Part shown: one piece after another, positions 36,660 to 45,516 of the stretch
Numbering within the stretch: the stretch's first letter is position 1
Layout: each line of letters opens with the position of its first letter
NCBI GenBank assembly: GCA_028698615.1
Contig: JAQVWF010000004.1
Coordinates: 64,001-128,000 of the forward strand
Origin: Syntrophorhabdaceae bacterium
GTDB taxonomy: Bacteria; Desulfobacterota; Syntrophorhabdia; Syntrophorhabdales; Syntrophorhabdaceae
Direction of reading: 5' to 3'
Length of the DNA stretch: 64,000 bases
Notes under the pieces: model-generated
What the model was told of the DNA's origin: nothing
Database searches by the model: none
What the model saw: only the letters and a program-made list of their open reading frames with translations
Program-made: the position numbers and the translations under genes

Positions 36660-37376
36660 ATGACAGAATTCGTTCTTGAGAAGAAAAACGACTGGGAATA
36701 CTATCATATTCCGAAGCTGACGGCGGCGGGCATAATCCATGGGTTCTTCACTCGGAGGTCACCGTCACCGGCATTGCTCGGACGGGAAGGAGAGTTATTT
36801 CTTGACGCCTTCTCCCTCAATGAGGCCGTTGTGCTGCACCAGGAACACGGAAATGATATCCACGTGATCGGCAACGGCGACAGGCCCGTGACCGGTGATG
36901 GGATCCTGCTCTATAAGCGGGGCATTGCCGGCGTGATCAAGACGGCGGATTGCCTCTGCGTTGTTCTCATCGACCCCGGTTTCCCCATGGTATCCATCCT
37001 TCACGCCGGCTGGCGCGGTACCCTTCAGAAAATAACCTCCAGGGCGCTTGGCATGATGGCCGAGCGGGGAGCGGCGAAGCAGCGCATCGTCGCCCTCATG
37101 GGCCCTTCCATCCGGGGTTGCTGTTATGAGGTTGGCAAGGAGGTCAAAGAAGCATTCATCGGCGAGGGTTTCCCTCAAACCATCTTTACCTCGGTCAACG
37201 GTTCACTTCACCTCGACCTCAAGACCGCAAACGCGCACCTCCTCAATGAAGAGGGTATCGAAGCCATTTACGATACCGGCCTGTGCACCTACTGCAGCGG
37301 CGACGATTTCGCCTCCTATCGCAAGGGCGCCCGCAGCGCCCGGCAGGTGAATTTTGTAGCGATTAAGGAAGGGTGA
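36660..37376 (+). CDS. pgeF: Peptidoglycan editing factor PgeF (laccase-domain, YfiH family)
   Basis: A 238-residue protein of the YfiH/LACC1 family, annotated as polyphenol oxidase or purine nucleoside phosphorylase; PgeF in E. coli corrects peptidoglycan precursors. The metal-site residues are in VVLHQEHGNDIHV, KTADCLCVVLIDP and SILHAGWRGTL, and GPSIRGCCYEVGKEV is conserved. Length is typical. It is followed directly by an inverted repeat that spans its stop codon. Confidence 0.9.
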   Translation: MTEFVLEKKNDWEYYHIPKLTAAGIIHGFFTRRSPSPALLGREGELFLDAFSLNEAVVLHQEHGNDIHVIGNGDRPVTGDGILLYKRGIAGVIKTADCLCVVLIDPGFPMVSILHAGWRGTLQKITSRALGMMAERGAAKQRIVALMGPSIRGCCYEVGKEVKEAFIGEGFPQTIFTSVNGSLHLDLKTANAHLLNEEGIEAIYDTGLCTYCSGDDFASYRKGARSARQVNFVAIKEG

Positions 37377-37456
37377 TGGGTTATGGGTCACAGGTCATGG
37401 GGAAAGGATAGGGACGAGGTCTTTCCCTATTACCCATCATCTATCACCCGGTACCC
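37366..37456. repeat. Inverted repeat of GGGTGATGGG type after pgeF
   Basis: GGGTGATGGGTTATGGGTC at 37371-37389 contains the pgeF TGA stop. It is mirrored by TATTACCCATC and ATCACCCGGTACCC (about 37428-37455). The unit differs from the ACCAATGACC family but the placement, from a stop codon to just before the next start, is the same. Confidence 0.65.
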
Positions 37457-37462
37457 GCTGTT

Positions 37463-39592
37463 ATGAAATTCAAGAGAGAACTTTCCTTTATTGTCTTCAT
37501 TCTCTTCGCCTTCGGGGCGTTGGTGCTTATCGAGACGCGGCTGCCTAACTTCGCGCGGTTTTTCCCGGTGTGGGAGAACAAGCTTCTCATTGTCGTTCTT
37601 AACATCAATCTCTTGTTGATCCTGCTGCTCCTCTTTCTGATCACGCGCATCATTCTCAAGGCGTATATCGAGAAAAGAAGGGGTATCTGGGGATCTGGCC
37701 TCAAGAAAAGACTGACGTCCACGCTTCTTTTTATCTCCATTGTGCCCTCTTTTACCCTCTTCATTCTGGCGACAGGCTTCTTCTATGTGAGCATGGAGCG
37801 GTGGTTCGGCCAACAGGTGGAGGACACCATGGAAAGCGCCCTCGAGCTCTCCAGGCTTCACTACGAGGAGGTCTTTCAGCGCCATACGAGGATCGGGGCG
37901 CAGATGGTGGAAGAGATCGAGAAGAAAGACATGATGCGGGATGAGAAAAGCCTGAGAAAGTTTATGCAACGGTACAGGAGGACCCATCTCCTGGGTTACG
38001 TGGCTGTCTATGATCCTGCGTCGGCGGCCATGATCAGGGTCGGGGGCTCCGAGAAGTCCGACAGGACGATCCTCTCCAAACTCAAATTGTTCAGCCGCAA
38101 CGAGACATCCCAGGAGATCATCACCACCGATGAAGGGGAAATGCTTGTGGTGGGCATGCACATCAAGAGGGGGACGGAAGGCACCGGCCCCCCGCTGCTC
38201 TTTCTTGGTGATACGATAAAGATAAAGGGCGCGGAGCGCATAAAGCAGATCGCTGTTACCAGCAAGGAGTTCAAGGAATCCCGTGTCTTCAAGAAGGTCC
38301 TGAAGTACAGCTTCATTATCCCGCTGTTCCTCATCACCATTCTCACGATCTTTGTTTCACTCTGGGTGGGCATCAAGATGGCCACGGAGATCACCGTGCC
38401 CATAGAAAAGATGAAGGAAGGCGCTGCCATCATCGCCAGGGGCAAGTTCGACATCAACCTCGAGGACCGGGGAAAGGACGAGATCGGAACGCTCGTGAAG
38501 GCCTTCAATAGTATGGCGAAGGAGCTCAAGATAGCCAAGGACGAGATAGAGAACAAGACCCGCTCCCTGGAATTCGTCCTCAATAACGTGGCGGCGGGCA
38601 TCATCTCGACGGACAAGAGAGGAACCATCCTTCTTGCGAACAGCGCCGCGCGCACGATACTGAAGGTCGACAGGGAGAAACTGGAGGGAATGTCCTTGAA
38701 GGAGGTATTCGGCAACGACTTCAAGGTCCTTACGAAGTCTTTCCTGAGAGAGGTGCGGGCTTCCGGGGGTGAAAGCATAACGAAGGATTTAAGACTCAAC
38801 CTGAAAAAGGACATCACCTATCTCAGGGCATCCCTGACGGCCCTCAAGGATGAAAGCAACCGGGTGGCCGGCTTCATCATAGCTTTTGACGATATCACCC
38901 ATGTGGTACGTGCTGAAAAACTTGCCACATGGCAGGAAGTGGCCCGCAAGCTGACCCATGAGATCAAGAATCCCCTGACCCCGATCGTGCTCTCGGCCGA
39001 GCGCATCCGCAGGAAGCTTATGGCAAATTTTGCGGGTCCCGACAAAGATATCCTGGATGAGACGACGTCGGTCATCATACGGTCTGTGGCTGACATAAAG
39101 GATATAGTGAACGAGCTTACCAAGCTGACCCACACGTCGCAGGCAAGGACCCTCGAGAGTATCAACGCCATTGTCGACGAGACCCTCGATCTTTACCGTA
39201 ACCTCTATCATAATATCTCGATAGACTTCGATCCGGGGGAGGTCCCTCTTGTCAGGGTGGACCGCGATGGGCTCAAAAGGGCCTTTATCAATCTCATCAC
39301 CAACGCCGTCAAGGCGATAGACGGCGAGGCGGGCACTATCACGGTGCGCACACGATATGACAGGGCGAAGCGCACCGGCACCATAGAGTTCGCCGACAGC
39401 GGCGGGGGTGTTCCCGACCAGGACAAGGAGAAGGTCTTCGATCCCTATTTCACGAAAGACAAAGGCGGCACCGGCCTTGGCCTTGCCATAGTCCACTCCA
39501 TCATTCTCGAGCACCATGGGAGGATCAGGGTGGAAGACAACGTACCGAAAGGTGCAAAGTTCATCATAGAGATACCCATTATAGAGACCTAA
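37463..39592 (+). CDS. NtrY-like sensor histidine kinase
   Basis: A 709-residue membrane kinase. Residues about 8-120 contain two or three membrane segments, then an extracytoplasmic region to about 275, another helix (about 278-305), a HAMP linker (MATEITVPIEKMKEG), a PAS domain (about 365-475), HisKA with the phospho-acceptor histidine in RKLTHEIKNPLTPI, and HATPase_c with N and G boxes (NLITNAVKA, KGGTGLGLAIVHS). The fold order and HEIKNPLTPI motif are those of NtrY. No response regulator or NtrX gene is next to it, so its partner is elsewhere. No ribosome site is evident before ATG 37463. Confidence 0.88.
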   Translation: MKFKRELSFIVFILFAFGALVLIETRLPNFARFFPVWENKLLIVVLNINLLLILLLLFLITRIILKAYIEKRRGIWGSGLKKRLTSTLLFISIVPSFTLFILATGFFYVSMERWFGQQVEDTMESALELSRLHYEEVFQRHTRIGAQMVEEIEKKDMMRDEKSLRKFMQRYRRTHLLGYVAVYDPASAAMIRVGGSEKSDRTILSKLKLFSRNETSQEIITTDEGEMLVVGMHIKRGTEGTGPPLLFLGDTIKIKGAERIKQIAVTSKEFKESRVFKKVLKYSFIIPLFLITILTIFVSLWVGIKMATEITVPIEKMKEGAAIIARGKFDINLEDRGKDEIGTLVKAFNSMAKELKIAKDEIENKTRSLEFVLNNVAAGIISTDKRGTILLANSAARTILKVDREKLEGMSLKEVFGNDFKVLTKSFLREVRASGGESITKDLRLNLKKDITYLRASLTALKDESNRVAGFIIAFDDITHVVRAEKLATWQEVARKLTHEIKNPLTPIVLSAERIRRKLMANFAGPDKDILDETTSVIIRSVADIKDIVNELTKLTHTSQARTLESINAIVDETLDLYRNLYHNISIDFDPGEVPLVRVDRDGLKRAFINLITNAVKAIDGEAGTITVRTRYDRAKRTGTIEFADSGGGVPDQDKEKVFDPYFTKDKGGTGLGLAIVHSIILEHHGRIRVEDNVPKGAKFIIEIPIIET

Positions 39593-39757
39593 TAACCAAC
39601 GACCAAATTCCAATGACCAGAAAAACAGACAGTTAACCAATTCAGCAACAATCAATGACCAGACGAGGAAAATCTCTCAATCGACTGTTCTTGTCCCGTT
39701 CATGAGATCTGTCTTAACATTTGGGTTGTTGGTTATTGGTCATTACTCTGGCCAGGC
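39593..39757. repeat. Imperfect inverted repeat, ACCAATGACC family (copy 3)
   Basis: Starts at the stop codon of the kinase gene (TAATAACCAACGACC, then AAATTCCAATGACCAGA, left arm about 39593-39662) and is mirrored by TTGTTGGTTATTGGTCATTA (about 39727-39746). The first 30 bases are nearly the same as in the copy after ahbC at 5992, differing only at a few places. Confidence 0.8.
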
Positions 39758-39796
39758 GGCCTCCGGGGGAGCACCATCGCTTTTCCCCCTCATCTG

Positions 39797-39805
39797 TGTT
39801 ATATT
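39797..39805 (+). promoter_or_regulatory. Extended -10 promoter candidate of smpB, leaderless geometry
   Basis: TGT followed by TATATT (39797-39805) is an extended -10 element. The -35 region is poor. The predicted start of transcription is at about 39812, next to the smpB ATG at 39813, and no Shine-Dalgarno sequence is present. Confidence 0.5.
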
Positions 39806-39812
39806 ATAGCCT

Positions 39813-40259
39813 ATGAAGGTAGTTTGCACGAACAGGAAGGCCTATCACGAGTACCACATCGAGGAAAAGTTCGAAACGGGGATAGTCCTTACGGGCACTG
39901 AAGTCAAGTCACTCAGGGAAGGCAGGGCGAACCTCAAGGAGAGCTACGCCAGAGTGAAGGGCGGCGAGGTATTCGTCGTGAACGCTCATATCAGCCCGTA
40001 TTCCTGTGGAAATATATACAACCATGAGCCGAAGAGGACTCGCAAACTGCTCATGCACAAACGGGAAATAATGAAGCTCATCGGCAAGGTCAAAGAGAGG
40101 GGATATACGCTGATCCCCCTTTCCCTTTACTTCGATAGCAGAAACAGGGCCAAACTGGAACTGGGACTGGCAAAGGGGAAGACACTTTACGACAAAAGGG
40201 AGGGAATCAGGCGCAAGGACGAGAAACGTCTCATGGAACGTGAGGAAAGAATACGATGA
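39813..40259 (+). CDS. smpB: SsrA-binding protein SmpB
   Basis: Binds the tRNA-like domain of tmRNA and brings it to stalled ribosomes; 148 residues. ETGIVLTGTEVKSLREGRAN, KESYARVKGGEVFVVNAHIS and the C-terminal LGLAKGKTLYDKRE helix-forming tail are canonical. The gene ends one base before its own RNA partner, ssrA. The start has no visible ribosome site. Confidence 0.98.
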   Translation: MKVVCTNRKAYHEYHIEEKFETGIVLTGTEVKSLREGRANLKESYARVKGGEVFVVNAHISPYSCGNIYNHEPKRTRKLLMHKREIMKLIGKVKERGYTLIPLSLYFDSRNRAKLELGLAKGKTLYDKREGIRRKDEKRLMEREERIR

Positions 40260-40260
40260 C

Positions 40261-40614
40261 GGGGGCGACTGGCTTCGACAGGGAAGTGAGGGTCAGAGAG
40301 GCATGCCGGGTTACTGCTTACCCGTACCCAAGCGGAACTAAACATAACTGCAGACTCTTACGAGTACGCACTAGCTGCCTAAAGCAGCTACATCATCCGG
40401 ATCTTCTTCCTGCTTCTAGGTCCGTGTATGGTGTCATCTTAGCAGGATAGTCCGGCGTAACGCCTATAGCGCCGGGCGAAACCTTGTAGGCTGGGGCAGT
40501 AAGGAACCCGTCAGCGGGTGTTTTGCTGTCCGAGAACTAGTACGCTGACTAAGCATGTAGTCTGTCTGAAGCCTTCTTTTCTGGACGTGGGTTCGATTCC
40601 CACCGCCTCCACCA
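40261..40614 (+). ncRNA. ssrA: Transfer-messenger RNA (tmRNA)
   Basis: The 5' end GGGGGCGACTGGCTTCGAC and the 3' end GTTCGATTCCCACCGCCTCC-ACCA are the two halves of the alanine tRNA-like domain; the acceptor GGGGGCG pairs with CGCCTCC (one G-U). The G-U pair typical for alanine identity is present. The tag frame is 40350-40379 and encodes ADSYEYALAA followed by TAA at 40380; with the charged alanine the tag would be AADSYEYALAA. Length 354 bases, one-piece form. It abuts smpB. Confidence 0.96.
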
Positions 40615-40679
40615 TATTTCTTTCGTTCCGGGACCCCGGTTGACCGGCCAGCGCTATTTTGATACCCTGAAAGGACCCC

Positions 40680-42032
40680 ATGCAAAGACAATCCGGCTGG
40701 AGATCAAGATCAAAAGAAGAGATAAAAGAGATATTCGCCTTCGCCGAAGGCTACAAAGGTTTCCTCGACGAGGCCAAGACTGAACGGGAAGCCGTCAGAT
40801 ATATAACCGACGCTCTCGTAGATGAGGGCTTTTCCAGGGATTTCTCAGGGGACCGGGTCGTTGCCGTTAACCGTGCAAAGGAAGTGATGGCTTTCGTCCG
40901 GGGAAGCGGCGATATCTCGGAGGGGCTCAATATCGTTGTCGCCCATATCGACGCACCGCGGCTGGACCTCAAGCAAAACCCCCTCTATGAGGATGTTGAC
41001 CTGGCGCTTCTGAGGACCCACTATTACGGAGGCATCAAGAAATACCAGTGGGTTGCGGTTCCGCTGGCCATACATGGCGTGGTCGTGAAGGCGAACGGTG
41101 AATCCGTTGATGTGTGCATAGGCGAGAAGGAGGACGATCCTGTTTTCCTCATCGACGACCTGCTGCCCCATCTCTCCAGAAAGATACAGGACGAGAAGAA
41201 GCTTGCCGACGCGATCGACGGTGAAAAGCTTGTCGTTCTCTTTGGGTCACTGCCGCTTACCGGGGCGGAAAAGGAACCGGTCAAGCAGTATGTGCTCAAA
41301 ATGCTCAATGACTCCTACGGTATGACGGAGGATGATTTTATCACCGCGGAACTGGAGGTGGTGCCCGCCTTCAAGGCAAGGGATGTGGGCGTTGACCGCA
41401 GCATGGTTGGCGGCTACGGTCAGGACGACCGGGTTTCGGCATACACTCTCCTCAAGGGTTTGTGCGCCGCGAAGGACCCCCGCAGGCACTGTCTCGCCAT
41501 ATTCACCGACAAGGAAGAGATAGGCTCCGAAGGTTCTACCAGCATAAGATCCACTTTTATCCATGTATTTCTCGACGACATACTCGCCGGGATGGGAGTG
41601 AAGGCCGACGAGGCCCTGATGAGGAGGATCCTTTTTCGCTCAAAGGCGCTTTCCGCCGATGTGAATGGGGCAGTGAATCCCACCTTTCAGGAGGTCCACG
41701 AAAAGCAGAACGCCTGCTTTCTTGGCCGGGGGCCGTGCGTGACCAAGTTCACCGGGCACATGGGCAAGGTCGGCGCCAGCGACGCAAATGCCGAGTATGT
41801 TGCCGAGATCGCCAGGCTTTTTGATAAGGAAGGTGTAATCTGGCAAACAGGCGAACTGGGAAAGATCGATGAAGGCGGTGGGGGGACAGTGGCAAAACAC
41901 CTCGCCGTTTACGGCATGGACATCATCGACTGCGGAGCGCCCCTTCTGACCATGCACTCACCCTACGAATTATCGAACAAGCTCGACATCTTTGAGACGT
42001 ACCGGGCCTTTCAGGCCTTCTTCAAGGCGTAA
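40680..42032 (+). CDS. M18 family aminopeptidase
   Basis: A 450-residue zinc aminopeptidase of the M18 (aspartyl aminopeptidase) family. Metal and catalytic residues lie in VAHIDAPRLDLK, GGYGQDDRVSAYTLLKG, FTDKEEIGSEGSTS and the final MHSPYELSNKLDIFETY. The family forms large tetrahedral dodecamers. ATG 40680 is preceded by AAAGGA. It lies 65 bases after tmRNA and 20 bases before lon, so peptide recycling, tagging and the Lon protease sit together here. Confidence 0.93.
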   Translation: MQRQSGWRSRSKEEIKEIFAFAEGYKGFLDEAKTEREAVRYITDALVDEGFSRDFSGDRVVAVNRAKEVMAFVRGSGDISEGLNIVVAHIDAPRLDLKQNPLYEDVDLALLRTHYYGGIKKYQWVAVPLAIHGVVVKANGESVDVCIGEKEDDPVFLIDDLLPHLSRKIQDEKKLADAIDGEKLVVLFGSLPLTGAEKEPVKQYVLKMLNDSYGMTEDDFITAELEVVPAFKARDVGVDRSMVGGYGQDDRVSAYTLLKGLCAAKDPRRHCLAIFTDKEEIGSEGSTSIRSTFIHVFLDDILAGMGVKADEALMRRILFRSKALSADVNGAVNPTFQEVHEKQNACFLGRGPCVTKFTGHMGKVGASDANAEYVAEIARLFDKEGVIWQTGELGKIDEGGGGTVAKHLAVYGMDIIDCGAPLLTMHSPYELSNKLDIFETYRAFQAFFKA

Positions 42033-42052
42033 AGAACGGAGGCACCAAGCGA

Positions 42053-44392
42053 ATGACTGATTTAGAACATATAGATATACCTGATATTTTACCTCTTCTG
42101 CCGGTACGCGACATGGTAATGTACCCGAGCGTCCTGCTGCCCCTTTTCGTTGGGCGGGACATGTCCATCAACGCCGTCGAGAAGTCCCTGTCCCAGGACC
42201 GTCTCATCGTGGTAGCGGCGCAGAAGGACCTCACCGATGAAGACCCTCTGCCCGAGAGGATCTACACGGTAGGTGTCGTGTCGCAGATCATGCGCATGCT
42301 CAGGCTCCCCGACGGAAGGGTGAAGGTGCTCATCCAGGGCTTGAGGAAGGCAAGGATCGAAGAGTACATTCAGGAGACCCCTACCTTTCTGGTCAGGTTG
42401 ACCCCCGTGGAAGAGCCCATCATCACGGAGATCACCCTGGAGATAGAGGCGCTCATGCGCTACGTGAAGGAAGAGATGGAGAAGGTGGTCTCCATGGGCA
42501 GGATGGTCCCTCCCGACATCCTCATGGTCCTCGACACCATAGACGAACCAGGACGGCTCGCGGACATAGCTGCCGCAAACCTGGGGTTGAATGTCGACAA
42601 GGCCCAGGAGGTTCTGGAGATCGTCGATCCCGTCGAGCGCCTGAGGAAACTCTCGGAGATCCTCGGCAAGGAGATCGAGCTCCTCAACATGCAGGCGAAG
42701 ATACTCTCCCAGGCCAAGGAGGAGATGTCCAAGTCCCAGAGGGAATACTTCCTGAGGGAACAGATGCGAGCCATCCGCACCGAACTCGGCGAGGGCGACG
42801 AGCGCACCGAGGAGGTCGAGGAACTGCGCAAGCGCATCAAGAAGGCAAAGATGCCCAAAGAGGTGGAAAAGGAAGCCAAGAAGCAGTTGGAACGTCTCGA
42901 CATGATGCACCCCGACGCCGTTGAATCTACGATGGTGAGGACATACCTGGAATGGCTCGTCGAACTCCCCTGGAGCAAGTCGACGAAGGACAACATCGAC
43001 ATAAAGAAGGCGCGGGGGATCCTGGACAAGGATCACTACGATCTGGAGAAGGTAAAGGACCGCATTCTCGAGTTCCTGAGCGTCATGAAGCTCAAGGCCG
43101 ACATGAAAGGTCCTATCCTGTGCTTTGTCGGGCCGCCGGGTGTCGGCAAGACATCGCTCGGCAAATCCATCGCACGGGCGATAGGCCGCAAGTTTTCCCG
43201 TATATCGCTGGGCGGTATGAAGGACGAGGCGGAGATCCGCGGCCACAGGCGGACATATGTGGGTTCCATGCCGGGAAGGATCATCCAGTACATAAAGCTT
43301 GCCGGGACGAACAATCCTGTTTTCATGATGGACGAGATTGACAAGATCGGCAACGACTTTCGCGGGGACCCCGCAAGCGCGCTCCTCGAAGTGCTCGACC
43401 CCGAGCAGAACAACGCCTTCAGCGATCACTACCTCAATGTTCCCTTCGATCTGTCGAAGGTCATGTTCATCACCACCGCCAACCAGATGGACACCATCCC
43501 GTCGGCTCTTCGTGACAGGATGGAGGTCATCGATATCCCGGGATATACGGAGCAGGAAAAGCTGGAGATAGCGAAGCGCTACCTCATCCCCAAACAGCTT
43601 TCCGAAAATGGTCTCACGAGCGCCCGGCTGAATATAACCGACAAGGGGATGGAAAAGATCGTGGGGGAGTATACCCGGGAGGCGGGACTGAGGAATCTCG
43701 AAAGGGAGATAGCCATGGTTGCCCGCAAGGTAGCCAGAAGGGTGGCGGAGGGCGACAAGAAAAAGGTGGTCGTGACGCCAAAGAATCTCAACGATTTTCT
43801 GGGGCCCGTCAAGTATCTGCCGGACAGCCAGACGGAACAGGACTACATAGGTGTGGCGAGCGGTCTTGCCTGGACGGAGTTCGGCGGTGATGTCCTCTAC
43901 GTAGAGGCTTCCTGCCGCAAGGGCAAGAAGGAACTGACCCTCACGGGGAACATGGGCGACGTGATGAAAGAGTCGGCCCAGGCCGCCCTGACATATATCA
44001 AATCCAAGGCGGAGGTCCTCGGCATCGGGGGAGGCATTTTCGATGACCTGGAAATGCACATACACGTCCCCCAGGGCGCAATCCCAAAGGATGGCCCGTC
44101 AGCCGGCATTACCATGGCCGTCGCCATGATAAGCGCCATTACCGGGCGCCCCATCAACAGAAAGATAGCGATGACGGGAGAGATCACCCTGACCGGCAGG
44201 GTCCTTCCCATCGGCGGCCTCAAGGAAAAGACCCTTGCCGCCCTGCGCAACCGGATGGAAAAGGTCCTTATACCCCACGAAAATGCTCATGAACTGGTCG
44301 AGATACCCAGCTATGTGCAGAAGAAGATCACCTTCCTTTCCGCGAAGACGATGGACGATGTCGTTGAGGCCATTTTTGGAAAAAAGGTATGA
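42053..44392 (+). CDS. lon: ATP-dependent protease La (Lon)
   Basis: A 779-residue LonA protease. The N-terminal substrate domain starts LPLLPVRDMVMYPSVLLPL. The AAA+ domain has Walker A GPPGVGKT (about 360-367). The catalytic dyad is S683 in PKDGPSAGITMA and K726 in GGLKEKT. ATG 42053 follows CGGAGG. amrS starts 3 bases after its stop and is likely co-transcribed. No heat-shock (CIRCE or sigma-32) element is obvious upstream. Confidence 0.98.
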   Translation: MTDLEHIDIPDILPLLPVRDMVMYPSVLLPLFVGRDMSINAVEKSLSQDRLIVVAAQKDLTDEDPLPERIYTVGVVSQIMRMLRLPDGRVKVLIQGLRKARIEEYIQETPTFLVRLTPVEEPIITEITLEIEALMRYVKEEMEKVVSMGRMVPPDILMVLDTIDEPGRLADIAAANLGLNVDKAQEVLEIVDPVERLRKLSEILGKEIELLNMQAKILSQAKEEMSKSQREYFLREQMRAIRTELGEGDERTEEVEELRKRIKKAKMPKEVEKEAKKQLERLDMMHPDAVESTMVRTYLEWLVELPWSKSTKDNIDIKKARGILDKDHYDLEKVKDRILEFLSVMKLKADMKGPILCFVGPPGVGKTSLGKSIARAIGRKFSRISLGGMKDEAEIRGHRRTYVGSMPGRIIQYIKLAGTNNPVFMMDEIDKIGNDFRGDPASALLEVLDPEQNNAFSDHYLNVPFDLSKVMFITTANQMDTIPSALRDRMEVIDIPGYTEQEKLEIAKRYLIPKQLSENGLTSARLNITDKGMEKIVGEYTREAGLRNLEREIAMVARKVARRVAEGDKKKVVVTPKNLNDFLGPVKYLPDSQTEQDYIGVASGLAWTEFGGDVLYVEASCRKGKKELTLTGNMGDVMKESAQAALTYIKSKAEVLGIGGGIFDDLEMHIHVPQGAIPKDGPSAGITMAVAMISAITGRPINRKIAMTGEITLTGRVLPIGGLKEKTLAALRNRMEKVLIPHENAHELVEIPSYVQKKITFLSAKTMDDVVEAIFGKKV

Positions 44393-44395
44393 GGT

Positions 44396-45409
44396 ATGAA
44401 GGAGGCTTCGTTCTATGAAAAAAAGGACGAAAAGACCCTGCATTGCTTTCTGTGCCGCCATAATTGTGTCATAGCCGATGGGAAAAGGGGTGTATGCGGC
44501 GTCAGGGAGAACAGGGGCGGCACACTCTACAGTCTTGTTTATGGTCTTCCCTGCGCTTATCATGTCGATCCCATAGAGAAAAAGCCCCTGTATCATTTTT
44601 ACCCCGGCTCGCGCGCCTTCTCGGTGGCTACGGCGGGGTGCAACTTTCGCTGTCTTCATTGTCAGAATCACGACATTTCCCAGGGTCCCCGCGAGGAGAA
44701 GAGGGTGTTCGGTGAGAAGGTCACGGCCGGGGAGATGGTCACGCAAGCCGCAGCAGCACGATGCAACAGCATCTCTTACACCTACACCGAGCCGACCGTT
44801 TTTTTCGAATATGCCTTTGATATAGCCCGCATCGCCCGGGAAAAGGGGATAGCGAACAATTTCGTGACCAACGGATATATCGAAGAGGCCCCTCTTCGGG
44901 CCATCGCACCCTATCTCGACGCAGCCAACATCGATCTGAAGGGCTTCAACGAATCGTTTTACAGGGACATCTGCGGGGCGAAGCTTTCCGGGGTCCTCGA
45001 TACGATACGGCTGCACAAGGAACTCGGGATCTGGATAGAACTGACGACGCTTATCATACCGGGACACAACGACAGCGAGGAAGAATTGAGGTCCATAGCA
45101 CGATTCATCGCAAAGGACCTCGGTGTGGAAACCCCCTGGCATGTCAGCGCCTTTTATCCCACATACAAACTCCTTGATGCGGCGCCGACGAGTCCGCAGA
45201 GCCTTGCACGGGCCCGGCAGATAGGCATCGATGAAGGGCTCCGCTATGTCTACCAGGGCAATATACCTGGTTCCGGGGGAGAGGACACCTATTGCCACAA
45301 CTGCCACAAGACGGTCATAGGGCGTTACGGGTACGCGGTCACGGAGTACAATCTGAAAGGCGGCGACTGCAAGTTTTGCGGCAGCGCTCTTGATGGTGTA
45401 GGTCTTTGA
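44396..45409 (+). CDS. amrS: AmmeMemoRadiSam system radical SAM enzyme
   Basis: A 337-residue radical SAM protein of the AmrS/PflA-like group. The cluster motif is C-x3-C-x2-C in TAGCNFRCLHCQNHDIS. The N-terminal part has an extra cysteine set (CFLCRHNCVI, then GVCGVREN) and the C-terminal part has TYCHNCHKTVIG and CKFCGSALDG. The family is often next to AmmeMemo (AMMECR1/Memo) partners; these are not in the window. The function is not established. It follows lon by 3 bases. Confidence 0.9.
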   Translation: MKEASFYEKKDEKTLHCFLCRHNCVIADGKRGVCGVRENRGGTLYSLVYGLPCAYHVDPIEKKPLYHFYPGSRAFSVATAGCNFRCLHCQNHDISQGPREEKRVFGEKVTAGEMVTQAAAARCNSISYTYTEPTVFFEYAFDIARIAREKGIANNFVTNGYIEEAPLRAIAPYLDAANIDLKGFNESFYRDICGAKLSGVLDTIRLHKELGIWIELTTLIIPGHNDSEEELRSIARFIAKDLGVETPWHVSAFYPTYKLLDAAPTSPQSLARARQIGIDEGLRYVYQGNIPGSGGEDTYCHNCHKTVIGRYGYAVTEYNLKGGDCKFCGSALDGVGL

Positions 45410-45443
45410 CCAGTCGCCCCATCATTGGGGCGCAAGAAACTTC

Positions 45444-45472
45444 TTGATATAAAATCAGGAACTTAATTTAAT
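45444..45472 (+). promoter_or_regulatory. Sigma-70 promoter candidate of the chemotaxis receptor gene
   Basis: TTGATA at 45444-45449, 17-base spacer, TTTAAT at 45467-45472. A small hairpin CGCCCC/GGGGCG (45415-45432) after amrS has no T tract and may only slow transcription. The gene start at 45517 has a GGGGGGAGG ribosome site. Confidence 0.5.
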
Positions 45473-45516
45473 ATAGAATATTCCAAATTCCAGACGGTGC
45501 GACGAAGGGGGGAGGC

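Noticed and set aside
42089..44065. Minus-strand open frame of 658 codons opposite lon
   Set aside because: Shadow produced by the codon bias of lon; no domain or start signal.
45415..45432. Hairpin CGCCCC/GGGGCG after amrS
   Set aside because: No T tract follows, so I did not call it a terminator.
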